A stretch of DNA of 10,033 nt, taken from Armatimonadota bacterium. Its GTDB lineage: Bacteria > Vulcanimicrobiota > JACPDS01. Positions within the stretch are counted from its first letter, which is position 1, and every line of letters begins with the position of its first letter. The stretch spans positions 1-10,033 of the forward strand of contig JACPDS010000115.1 of NCBI GenBank assembly GCA_016183885.1, given 5' to 3'. The notes beneath the pieces were generated by a model. The model did not search any database and was not told where the DNA came from. It saw only the letters and a list, made by a program, of their open reading frames with translations. Positions 1 to 7,824 of this stretch are shown piece after piece. Position numbers and translations under genes: made by a program.

Positions 1-353
1 ACAACCGATCCCATGCTTCCGCCTCGAAAATTAAAATCCATTATTCCTAAAATTACCGGATGATTTCCTATTAAAGCCAATCCTGTAATTAAAGCATCTT
101 TTAAATTACTTTTTTCTTGGTCTTTTTTTAATTTTTCCAGATAATCTTCTCCAAAATTTAACGGATCTAAAGGAGAAATATCTTTATCAATTTCTTGAAA
201 AGTTTTCGGGTCGATTAAAAGCTTAAGACGTTCATTAAAATTTAATTTATGATGATAATTGCATTTGTCGCATACTTTAAAATTTTCTTCGAAAATTTTA
301 CCAAAAATAGGACTTGAGCAATTCTGACATTTAATCCAAAGATTATTTTTCAT
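1..353 (-). CDS. accD: Acetyl-CoA carboxylase carboxyltransferase subunit beta, N-terminal part
   Basis: AccD is the zinc-ribbon beta subunit of the carboxyltransferase that makes malonyl-CoA for fatty-acid synthesis in the cytoplasm, working with AccA. I translated the 117 codons present by hand. They show the diagnostic four-cysteine zinc ribbon C9-x2-C12-x15-C28-x2-C31, with the same spacing as in E. coli AccD, and then the crotonase-fold entry motif GGSMGS at residues 111-116, preceded by an Arg (FRGGSMGS). The ATG at 351-353 begins just before the conserved W-I-K-C sequence, as is usual for the family. No strong Shine-Dalgarno sequence precedes it. The gene runs off the left edge, so about 160-170 residues of the catalytic domain are missing only because of the window boundary. 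It lies 80 bp downstream of the SLH-type barrel gene, on the same strand. Confidence 0.95.
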   Translation of the reverse strand, partial: MKNNLWIKCQNCSSPIFGKIFEENFKVCDKCNYHHKLNFNERLKLLIDPKTFQEIDKDISPLDPLNFGEDYLEKLKKDQEKSNLKDALITGLALIGNHPVILGIMDFNFRGGSMGSV

Positions 354-427
354 ATTAAGACTTTTCACTTAAGATAATAAGAATTAGAAAATCAAAATCT
401 TAAAATCTTTTAACTGCCTGGATTTTT

Positions 428-451
428 TTAAAATTAAAATTTTAATTTTAA
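428..451. repeat. 24-bp perfect AT-only palindrome over a stop codon
   Basis: The 24 bases are a perfect inverted repeat made only of A and T, centred between 439 and 440. It covers the last codons (L-K-L-K-F) and the stop codon of the outer-membrane barrel gene. On the transcribed strand it is followed by a run of A rather than T, and the stem has no G or C, so it does not look like a standard intrinsic terminator. It may act as a weak 3' hairpin or simply reflect base composition combined with the K/L/F-rich barrel terminus. Confidence 0.5.
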
Positions 452-2584
452 TTCATTGACAAAATGCGAAGCATTATAATCATTGGCAGAATTATTGCGA
501 TCAGCATAACTAAACCATCTAAAAGTAGTGGAAAAACTGGAAGAATCAGAGATAGCATAATTAAAACTTATTAAAGGTATGCTTTGCTGATAATCAGTAA
601 AAGCCGTAGTAACATCCCGTCCTTTACTGGTATAAGTGAAAAATCCTAAATCTAAACTTAATTTTTTATTTAAATTATTTTTCAACTTATGATCATAAAT
701 AGTAACATCGGCATCCATAGGATTACTAAGGCTGGAGCCGCGGTTAAACTTTTTAAATGTAATTGCGGTCTCAAAAACAACTTTATCCGAAAAAACATGG
801 GATAATTCAATTTTACTGGTGCTAAAAGTGCCTTTATATGCCGGCAGTTTGCCTTTACTTACTAAAATTGGAGAATAAAGTAAATCTATAAAACCATTTT
901 CCACTAAATCTTCGCTAAAATTAGAACGAACTTGTCTTAAATCAGTTCTGGTTAAAGTTAAAATTGTCTTTTTAAAACTGGGTATTTTCCATTCCAATGA
1001 AAATGTCGTTCCATGTTGATTGCTGGGATAATAATAAGTGGCAAAAATTTGATCAATATTATAAGATTGCACTAATGGATTTGTAGCGGAAGAAGTACCG
1101 TATATAGTCGGAAATGCATATGGAGAAAATTTAGGATTCACATATTGATAACCTAAACTTAATTTAATCGGATTAAGATTTAAATCAGCCGTAGCCGTAT
1201 AAGCGTAGCCATTCACATCATTAACCGTTCCAACTACAGGAGTATACATGCTTCTAGCAAAAATTCCGTTAAAATCAATATTTTTGAAAATATTTTTAAA
1301 ATTAAAATCAACTCCTAGAACTGTCTCCCTTTGAGGGCCTACTAAAGTTCTTTGAGTTCCCAGCCCATATCCTCCCGGATTACGATGACCGGTTTCCCAT
1401 TCATAGGGAATAACTGTTAAATAATTATTGCGGTTAGAAAGACTTAAATCATCATAAACTTTAAAATAATTAAAATTAAGAGAAAGCGAATTTAAACTAC
1501 TAAAAATCCTCTTAAAAAAATCTTTAAAACCGTCTGTTCCAAAAGAAATCCCCTCAAAGCGCATATAATAAGGATTAGCAGGTTGATCGGTTGGATTAGA
1601 ACGGGCATTAGCGGGATAAAATAACCAATAATTAAAGCTAGGGGCTTTAAAAGCTATAAAAGCTTCATAATCAAAAATTCCGCTTTTACCCGATAAATTT
1701 CCGCCCCATAAAGGCAGAGCCTTAGGACCATAAAGATAAGGACTGGTTTCTCCATAATAAACTAAAGGATTAAAATTTTTTGGACGAAAGCTTCCCAAAA
1801 GTAAAACCCATTTTTGAGGTTCGTTTTCTATCCAGAGTCGATTAAACTGCAAAGTATAATTAGGTACTCCCACAACTGAAGAATCCGCTAAGGCTTTCCA
1901 TTGAATTCCGCCTCGAGGAGGAATAAAACCATGAATAGGAGCTTCCACTCCAAATAAAGAATTTAAAGTATCATTGTCATATTTATAATAACCGGAAAGT
2001 TCTATTCCAAATTTATATTTTGCGTTTAAAATATGCTCTATTCCAAAATCGGCTCGATAGCTTTTAGCGGAATTATTTACAAAACCTCTAAAATTATAAA
2101 AATCATATCCATTAACGGCATTCGGTCTGCTCATATTGCTGTTAATAGTTAAAGCATGAATATCCATAAAATAAAAGGTCTTACCGTAATAATATAATGT
2201 TTCTTGAAAACTAGCTAACATTTCTTCCGTTTTAGGGATAGAAGTTTCCAGAGCGGTTAATTCATTTTTATATTCTTTAACTAAACTGCCGACAACTTTT
2301 AAGTCCGCAGGAGTTATTAATTTAGAAGCTTGTTCAACGGGAAGACTTTTAATTTCTTCCAGTTTCTTAATTATTTTATTTACTATAATACCCATTTCAA
2401 AGCGAGAATGAGGATTAGCATAATATTGTCCGTAAGAATAATCATTTGCCAACCCTTTAGCTACTAAATTCCCTACGGCATTTAAAGACCAATGATAATT
2501 ACGCACAATATCGGCAAAAACAGTATAACTTAAAATAAAGAAAAATAAAATTAAGATAGCAATTTTTCTACTTGACCTTGACAT
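434..2584 (-). CDS. SLH-domain outer-membrane beta-barrel protein (OmpM-like)
   Basis: This 716-residue protein is predicted to sit in the outer membrane and tie it to the cell wall. Residues 1-24 form a signal peptide (basic start, long hydrophobic core, cleavage near VFA-D). Residues about 30-75 resemble one S-layer homology module: H-W-S at the start, K-G-L in the middle, then the S-R-F-E-M motif typical of the SLH end. Residues about 76-130 are polar and helical, a likely periplasmic coiled-coil spacer. From about 140 to the end there are alternating aromatic strands, and the chain ends in K-L-K-F; a terminal Phe is the signature recognised by the Bam machinery. This layout matches OmpM and related SLH porins of Negativicutes, cyanobacteria and Thermus. 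The ATG at 2584 has a good AAGGAG 9 bases upstream (2593-2598). The gene is preceded by the UT-M23 gene (90 bp gap) and followed by accD. Porin activity is an inference; homology to a specific family member was not tested. Confidence 0.8.
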   Translation of the reverse strand: MSRSSRKIAILILFFFILSYTVFADIVRNYHWSLNAVGNLVAKGLANDYSYGQYYANPHSRFEMGIIVNKIIKKLEEIKSLPVEQASKLITPADLKVVGSLVKEYKNELTALETSIPKTEEMLASFQETLYYYGKTFYFMDIHALTINSNMSRPNAVNGYDFYNFRGFVNNSAKSYRADFGIEHILNAKYKFGIELSGYYKYDNDTLNSLFGVEAPIHGFIPPRGGIQWKALADSSVVGVPNYTLQFNRLWIENEPQKWVLLLGSFRPKNFNPLVYYGETSPYLYGPKALPLWGGNLSGKSGIFDYEAFIAFKAPSFNYWLFYPANARSNPTDQPANPYYMRFEGISFGTDGFKDFFKRIFSSLNSLSLNFNYFKVYDDLSLSNRNNYLTVIPYEWETGHRNPGGYGLGTQRTLVGPQRETVLGVDFNFKNIFKNIDFNGIFARSMYTPVVGTVNDVNGYAYTATADLNLNPIKLSLGYQYVNPKFSPYAFPTIYGTSSATNPLVQSYNIDQIFATYYYPSNQHGTTFSLEWKIPSFKKTILTLTRTDLRQVRSNFSEDLVENGFIDLLYSPILVSKGKLPAYKGTFSTSKIELSHVFSDKVVFETAITFKKFNRGSSLSNPMDADVTIYDHKLKNNLNKKLSLDLGFFTYTSKGRDVTTAFTDYQQSIPLISFNYAISDSSSFSTTFRWFSYADRNNSANDYNASHFVNELKLKF

Positions 2585-2674
2585 TATTCACACTCCTTTT
2601 ATTTATTATATTCATTAAGATAAATTTTAATTTTATTTCCACAAATTTATTTAAAATCCTTCCATAATTTTATT

Positions 2675-4234
2675 TTAATTTTTTACCATTTCTCCTTCTT
2701 TAGGGATTCCAGATGAAATTTTATTAATTTCTTTATGATTAATTCTTATAAAATTATAAAATTTAGCAGGAAGGGTTTGACTCTCTAAAATCGGCTCTCT
2801 TTGGAGTTGATAATGAATATGAGGTTCCTTAGAATGGCCGCTTGATCCGCAATAACCTAAAATTTGACCCTGAATAACTTCATCTTCTTCTTTTACTAAA
2901 ATGGATTGATATTTGAAATGACTGATTTCGCTATATTCATTATTTCCATGATCGATAATTACATAATTCCCCCAATTATTTTGAGAATTTTCTTTTAAAG
3001 GCAAATTGTCTAAAATATTATTTTCCACTTTAATTATTTTTCCCGAAGCAGGAGCAATTATCGGCAGACCGAAAGCGTAATAATCTAAATTATTTTTTCC
3101 TAAATTTTTAAAACTTATCCCGGTGTCGTCCACTACTATAAAATCCCAGGCATAGCATCCCATATCTTTATGAGTTATTTTGCCGTTATTTCCTTGAATA
3201 ACATACCATGCTCCGAAAAAAGGAAGAATTAATTTGGTTTTAGGAGTTTTATTTAATCTTAAATGTTCTTCAGGAGTGGAAATTTCAATAAGTTTTAAAG
3301 ATTTTATGCCTAAATTTGGGAGAATTTTTAATTTAAAAGGCAATAAAAATAATATAGTAATTAAGTTAAAAGGAAAAGCTAAAATAGGTAAATGCAGATA
3401 ATTTAAAAAAAATTTAATTTTTAAACTTAAAATTGTGCAGGCAATTAAAGCTAAAAAAGTATATAAGATACTTTGCCAGTTTAAAATTAAAAAAAATCCC
3501 CCTAAAGCTAAAGAAATAAAAATGTTGTTAAAATTAAAGTGATGAATCTGGTTCGGGGGGATATATAATGAAGAAAGTAAAATTATTCCTAAAATTCCTC
3601 CTATCAAAGCCGAAAGAGCTAAAATTTTAGAATAAAGAAAAATTCCTAAAAAACATAAGATTCCCCCCAAGATAAAATCTTGGAAAAAAGCAGCCGAAAT
3701 GCTCTTAAAAAACAAGCTAAACCATAAAGGCAGGTGTTTGTTTAAAATCGCTTCAATTTGATTGATTATATTAAAACCGGATGTTAAATTAATTAAATGA
3801 TTTCCCCAAAAATTTCTAAATATAATTATTCCCATCCAGCTTAAAACAACAAAAAAAATACTTAATGACGGCAGATTATAAGTTTTTCCTATCGTAGAAA
3901 TCCAGAAATAAATTAAAAAACTGGAAATCAGACAAAAAAATATTAAAGTTAAAATCAAAAGGAAAGATATTTTTAAATATAAACCCCAGGATAAACCAAT
4001 TAAAATGCCATTTAATCCAAAAATTCCCAACTTAATCAGTTTTTTTTCAATTTTTAAAGAATAAGCTCCTAAATTGCTAAAAATTCCTCCTAATAATCCT
4101 AAGACAGCTAAGCGGGGATTTAAAAAAGTGGCGATTAAAAAAAATAGCCCTGTTTTAGGGCTATTACAAAAAAGTATTTGGCTGTAAGAGCGTAAAATAG
4201 TATCAATAAAATCTAATAATTTATTTAACCACAC
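2675..4234 (-). CDS. Urea-transporter domain fused to M23/LytM peptidase domain
   Basis: A 519-residue inner-membrane protein with two parts. Residues about 15-300 are very hydrophobic and show the two-fold repeat of the urea transporter (UT) family: S-Q-I-L-F-C-N-S-P-K-T-G (18-29), L-N-G-I-L-I-G (74-80) and N-L-P-S-L-S (120-125) in repeat one, then A-A-F-F-Q-D-F (181-187) and H-L-P-I-L-A-F-P-F (281-289) in repeat two. Residues about 335-480 are an M23 metallopeptidase domain: Y-A-W-D-F with D364 as a likely zinc ligand, a conserved G-N-Y-V-I-I-D-H-G block (422-430), S-G-H (465-467) and H-I-H (472-474). The first zinc-ligand His is not at the usual spacing before D364; H355 is a candidate. 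The start at 4234 is GTG and overlaps the G-A-G-G-T-G sequence that would be the ribosome site, so the exact start is uncertain; a stop codon lies just upstream in frame. It starts 14 bp after the lipoprotein gene, suggesting one operon. UT function is by family; the fusion's role is unknown. Confidence 0.85.
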   Translation of the reverse strand: MWLNKLLDFIDTILRSYSQILFCNSPKTGLFFLIATFLNPRLAVLGLLGGIFSNLGAYSLKIEKKLIKLGIFGLNGILIGLSWGLYLKISFLLILTLIFFCLISSFLIYFWISTIGKTYNLPSLSIFFVVLSWMGIIIFRNFWGNHLINLTSGFNIINQIEAILNKHLPLWFSLFFKSISAAFFQDFILGGILCFLGIFLYSKILALSALIGGILGIILLSSLYIPPNQIHHFNFNNIFISLALGGFFLILNWQSILYTFLALIACTILSLKIKFFLNYLHLPILAFPFNLITILFLLPFKLKILPNLGIKSLKLIEISTPEEHLRLNKTPKTKLILPFFGAWYVIQGNNGKITHKDMGCYAWDFIVVDDTGISFKNLGKNNLDYYAFGLPIIAPASGKIIKVENNILDNLPLKENSQNNWGNYVIIDHGNNEYSEISHFKYQSILVKEEDEVIQGQILGYCGSSGHSKEPHIHYQLQREPILESQTLPAKFYNFIRINHKEINKISSGIPKEGEMVKN

Positions 4235-4248
4235 CTCTTATTAATTAT

Positions 4249-5364
4249 TTACTGAACTTGTTGAGCGGTTATAGTAATAGTTGGAGCTTCAATAGCCCAG
4301 TCGCCATTACCATAAGCGCCTGTAGTATCATCTATAGCCGGTTTAAAGATTCCATCAGCATTTATATCATCCCAAACAAAAATTCCCCCGCCGGTAGCGG
4401 CCGGATGTCCTGCCCAATATTGATTGTTAGTTTTTGTTAGGTCAAAATTCATAGTCATTGTATATTTTTTTCCCGCCGCAATAACAACCGGGCTGGCTAA
4501 AGTAAGAGTGCCCTGATAGGGATCGCTTGTCGGCACCATCCAGACCGGACGAGTATTAGAAGCTCTTATGCTCCAATGGGTATCTTGGACAACTGAACCA
4601 ACCGCTGTGGGAGGACCGGTAATATTAGGCCCGTTATTAGGGAAATTCCATCCCGAGGCGGTGCCGCCCGGTCTTGAACTGGTTATAGGAGTATAACTGC
4701 CGTCACTATTACTAATCCAGTTCCATCCGCCATTATCATAGATTAAAACATCGCCGGCTTGAATCGGTGAAACTGTGGAAGCATAAAGGCGCAAAGTTCT
4801 ATTTTTAACTATTCCGCTAGAATCAAACACGCCTTGAATAGTAAATTGAACATAAATTAAAGTTGTTCCAAAATAAGGATATGTCCCCGGGCTGGGCAGT
4901 GAAGAAGTTTCAGCTAAATTTTGAGGACTGCCAAGATCGATTATTTTAGGACTGCTTACAGAATAAGTGCCTCCTAAAGGCAGCGCGTAATATCCGGCAA
5001 TATTATAATTCCAGCTCGCCGGGTCGTCTCCGCCATTTCCCCCCAAGAAAGCCCCTGCCGGCAATATTCTGCAATCGGTAATTCCCACAGTAAAAGTAGA
5101 AGGAATCTGCGCGGCATCTCTATACCAAGGGTTAAAATGTCCAAAATTAACATCGCTAAAATCTCCGGCGGCAAAAGAAACCTCTCTGGTAAAAATTTGA
5201 TCTTGAACTATTTTAGCGCCTGCTCTATTAGATTGTCCTACAACTGTAATCCCTCCGCTTGCTATAGTGGCGATTGTCCCGCCCCCTCCTGCGCCGCAGC
5301 TATAAAGTAAGAAACAAGCTGCTAAAAATAAAGCCAGAAGAAGAAAAATCCGAGTTTTTTTCAT
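4249..5364 (-). CDS. Glycine-rich lipoprotein of unknown function
   Basis: This 371-residue protein starts with a lysine-bearing hydrophobic signal and a lipobox ending at C23 (L-L-Y-S-C), followed by a short G-A-G-G-G-G linker; an earlier L-A-A-C (C17) is a second possible modification site. The mature part is rich in Gly, Ser, Thr, Pro, Asn and Trp, predicted extended or beta, and near the end carries D-D-I-N-A-D-G, a calcium-loop-like sequence of the EF-hand/dockerin kind. I do not recognise a named family. The ATG at 5364 has a strong AAGGAGG (5377-5383), though the 12-base spacing is long. It begins 73 bp after the decarboxylase gene and ends 14 bp before the UT-M23 gene, so it is probably cotranscribed with the latter. 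The codons used are richer in G and C than in the neighbours, mostly because of the Gly, Ala and Pro content. Confidence 0.75.
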   Translation of the reverse strand: MKKTRIFLLLALFLAACFLLYSCGAGGGGTIATIASGGITVVGQSNRAGAKIVQDQIFTREVSFAAGDFSDVNFGHFNPWYRDAAQIPSTFTVGITDCRILPAGAFLGGNGGDDPASWNYNIAGYYALPLGGTYSVSSPKIIDLGSPQNLAETSSLPSPGTYPYFGTTLIYVQFTIQGVFDSSGIVKNRTLRLYASTVSPIQAGDVLIYDNGGWNWISNSDGSYTPITSSRPGGTASGWNFPNNGPNITGPPTAVGSVVQDTHWSIRASNTRPVWMVPTSDPYQGTLTLASPVVIAAGKKYTMTMNFDLTKTNNQYWAGHPAATGGGIFVWDDINADGIFKPAIDDTTGAYGNGDWAIEAPTITITAQQVQ

Positions 5365-5437
5365 TTTTTTGTTTTTCCTCCTTAAAATATATTAAAAATC
5401 CAAAATAATATTCTATGATTAATTTTTAAATCCTTTT

Positions 5438-6790
5438 TTATTTTAAAAATTTTTCAGGAATTTTTTCTAAACTTTTTAAATATTCAAAATCTTCTTTAGC
5501 GCGTATGAGCTCTGTTTTGCCATCCTGCATAATCATTATTATAGCCGGGCGCAAGCGGATAAATTGCATCGATTGAGAAAAATTATAAGCTCCTACATTT
5601 TTAATTACTAAAAAGTCGCCTTGATGAAGAGGAGGCAAAGAAACATTAATTCTTAAACAATCGATAATCATGCATAACGGACCGTATAAATTAGCTTCTT
5701 CATAAATATTGCCGCTGTCTTGAGCAGGCAATACATCATGTCGATACCAATAAGCGGTGGGCAATAGATTTACTCCTGCATCTAAAATTAGCGCCCGCGC
5801 GCCATTTGACAACCTTTTATTAGCCACTATTTGCGTAATTAAATACATTCCTTCATCTACAATCGATCTTCCCGGTTCTAAAATTAATAAAGGAAGATTA
5901 GATAATTTATAAGGGCCTTTTAATAAAATAGGACAGATAGCTTCGGCATACTGTTCAAAAGTGGGACAGGTATATTCAGCGCTCATCCATTGGGCATGCA
6001 AAGTATTAATCGAAGCGTATCCGCCTCCAATATCAAGATAATTTAAATTTAAATCAATTTCTTTTTGCAAAATACTTAAAAAAGCAATTAATTTTTCCGC
6101 CATTTGAGCATAAATTTCCGGATCGGCAATATAAGTGCCGATGTGAATATGCAATCCTTCTATTTTTAAAACTCCGCTTGAAAGCGCTCTTTTAAAAGCC
6201 GATAAAGCCTGTCCGCTTTCATAATTAAAGCCAAAGCGGTCCCATGGAGGATAAGTTAATTCCATATTAATTCTGATTCCAACAGGTAAAATTTTTCCTT
6301 TTTCTTTAGCAATTTCTTCAATTAAAGCTAATTCATCATAAGAATCTATATTTACTTTTGCTCCAGCTTCTAAAGCTTTAATTAATTCTTCTTTAGTTTT
6401 ATAAGGACCGTTAAAAATAATTTCTTCTCCTTGAACTTTCAAGGATTCGGCAATAGAATATTCAAATCCAGAAACTACTTCCGCCCAGGCTCCCTCTTGA
6501 TGAAATAAAGCGCAAATAGCGGAAAGATAATTAGTTTTATAAGAATAAGCAATTTTTACCTTAGGATAACGCAGACTGAAAGCTCTTTCAATTTCTTTAT
6601 ATTTGCGTCTTAATTTACCTTCAGAAACTACATATAAAGGAGAACCGTATTTTTTTACCAAATCCTTAACTAATATATTATCTATTTTTTCTAAGGGGAT
6701 ATGGGCGGAACTCCTTCCAAATTTATTCATATAACCTATGTTGTGCCTTATGATGAATGGTTTTTCATAGGTTTCTTTAGTTTTCTTCAT
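5438..6790 (-). CDS. LysA-like PLP-dependent (fold III, group IV) amino-acid decarboxylase
   Basis: This 450-residue enzyme belongs to the alanine-racemase-fold decarboxylases that include diaminopimelate (LysA) and ornithine decarboxylase. Visible motifs are Y-S-Y-K-T-N with PLP Lys K85, H-I-H-I-G (214-218), D-I-G-G-G-Y (253-258) for phosphate binding, E-P-G-R-S (305-309), G-P-L-C-M-I-I-D (370-377) and G-A-Y (400-402). In LysA the Cys is followed by Glu (C-E-x-x-D) and in ODC by Asp; here M374 takes that place, so the usual contact to a distal amino group is missing. About 40 residues precede the normal LysA start, including I-I-R-H-N and M-N-K-F-G-R. The ATG at 6788-6790 overlaps the ATP-grasp stop (ATGA), with GGAG upstream inside that gene, so translation is coupled. 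Lysine biosynthesis is unlikely given the M374 change and the PqqD/ATP-grasp partners. The substrate is unknown; a racemase-like or non-decarboxylating role is possible. Confidence 0.85.
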   Translation of the reverse strand: MKKTKETYEKPFIIRHNIGYMNKFGRSSAHIPLEKIDNILVKDLVKKYGSPLYVVSEGKLRRKYKEIERAFSLRYPKVKIAYSYKTNYLSAICALFHQEGAWAEVVSGFEYSIAESLKVQGEEIIFNGPYKTKEELIKALEAGAKVNIDSYDELALIEEIAKEKGKILPVGIRINMELTYPPWDRFGFNYESGQALSAFKRALSSGVLKIEGLHIHIGTYIADPEIYAQMAEKLIAFLSILQKEIDLNLNYLDIGGGYASINTLHAQWMSAEYTCPTFEQYAEAICPILLKGPYKLSNLPLLILEPGRSIVDEGMYLITQIVANKRLSNGARALILDAGVNLLPTAYWYRHDVLPAQDSGNIYEEANLYGPLCMIIDCLRINVSLPPLHQGDFLVIKNVGAYNFSQSMQFIRLRPAIIMIMQDGKTELIRAKEDFEYLKSLEKIPEKFLK

Positions 6791-7824
6791 TTAAAAATTA
6801 ATTCTCCTTGAGTGGTTAAATTTTCTAAATAGTTAATCGGACAAACTAAATCTACCGCATGTCTTACAAAAGTTAACCCGCTTTGATAATCATTATAAGG
6901 AAAAAAGGCTTTATTTAAAGCCAGCTTAACTATAGCTAAAGGCAAATTCTGGCCGGCGGCGGTAGCTAAATAAATCCAAGAAGGCGTGCGCGGATTAATT
7001 TCTAAAATATAATATTTTTTCTTAACGGTATCTTTCATTACCTCTAACTCCATTGGCCCGTTCCATTTTAATTTTTTAATCACTTCTTCGGTTAATTCTA
7101 ATAAATTTTGATCTTTTACAGTTATTCCGGCCCAAGCCTTGCCCTTCTCCGTTAAGGCTAATTTCCTCATAGCTACTTTTCCCATACATTCTCCATTATT
7201 TACTAAAGCTACGACATCATATTCTTCTCCTAAAATATATTCTTGAACAATAATCGGCAATCCCCATTTAACTTTAATTTTTTGAAATGCTACTTGAGCT
7301 TCTTCTTGAGAAAAAACTGGATAAGCTTCATAAAAAATGCCTTTAATTACTAAAGGAATTTTTAATTTGGAATTTTTCAATTCTCCTAAATCATTAATAA
7401 TTTTAGTTTTTGGAGCATTAAACCCGTTTTTTAAACAAAATTCTTGAAGATGAATTTTTGAACGCAGCGCAAGCAGGGTTTCCGTAGGCAAAAACATTTT
7501 AATTCCTAATTTTTCCAATTCAGGCTGAAGATGAATAAAATTTAAAAGTTCTGAATCTAAAGTAGGAATAATTACATCAATGGGGGTCTTTTTAATAATT
7601 TCCTTAATTCTTTGCAATAAAGACTCTTCGCCATCGGTAGGATAAGGAATTAAATAAACCTGATCTAAAAGATTATTATCATAAATCCCTGTGTCTAAAG
7701 CATCATAAGCTAAGCCGATAATTTTTCCGCTCCATAAAGAACGCAGACTTCTAATAACCGGAATTCCAGGGGCGGGATTATCAGTAGCATTTAAACCGGT
7801 AACGGCAATATTATAGTTTAACAT
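6787..7824 (-). CDS. ATP-grasp ligase, PylC/carbamoyl-phosphate-synthase-like
   Basis: A 345-residue cytoplasmic ATP-grasp enzyme, expected to activate a carboxylate as an acyl phosphate and join it to an amine or other nucleophile. The N-terminal pre-ATP-grasp fold opens with V-T-G-L-N-A-T-D-N-P-A-P-G (8-20). Residues P-L-V-I-K (157-161) supply the first nucleotide-binding Lys, Q-E-Y-I-L-G-E-E-Y-D-V (194-204) the hinge, and M-E-L-E-V-M (258-263) with L-E-I-N-P-R (274-279) the Mg-ATP acidic and Asn residues. The motif set is complete, so the enzyme should be active. Its ATG overlaps the 3' end of the PqqD-like gene by 7 bp, and its own stop overlaps the decarboxylase start by 4 bp: a coupled trio. 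The acyl and amine substrates cannot be read from sequence. Relatives include CarB-type, PylC and peptide-ligase ATP-grasps; it is too short for CarB itself. Confidence 0.85.
   Translation of the reverse strand: MLNYNIAVTGLNATDNPAPGIPVIRSLRSLWSGKIIGLAYDALDTGIYDNNLLDQVYLIPYPTDGEESLLQRIKEIIKKTPIDVIIPTLDSELLNFIHLQPELEKLGIKMFLPTETLLALRSKIHLQEFCLKNGFNAPKTKIINDLGELKNSKLKIPLVIKGIFYEAYPVFSQEEAQVAFQKIKVKWGLPIIVQEYILGEEYDVVALVNNGECMGKVAMRKLALTEKGKAWAGITVKDQNLLELTEEVIKKLKWNGPMELEVMKDTVKKKYYILEINPRTPSWIYLATAAGQNLPLAIVKLALNKAFFPYNDYQSGLTFVRHAVDLVCPINYLENLTTQGELIFK

Noticed and set aside
2605..2610. TATAAT on the minus strand as a promoter for the SLH barrel gene
   Set aside because: Its start point would fall within or next to the ribosome site, leaving no leader, and there is no -35 match.
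4258..4440. 60-residue plus-strand ORF
   Set aside because: It lies wholly opposite the lipoprotein gene, has no ribosome site and shows no family motif; it is a shadow frame.
4974..5174. 66-residue minus-strand ORF
   Set aside because: It is an alternative frame within the lipoprotein gene and has no recognisable domain.
5438..6790. Naming the decarboxylase lysA
   Set aside because: The C-E-x-x-D motif is C-M-I-I-D here and the operon partners are not lysine-pathway genes; the name would imply a function not supported.
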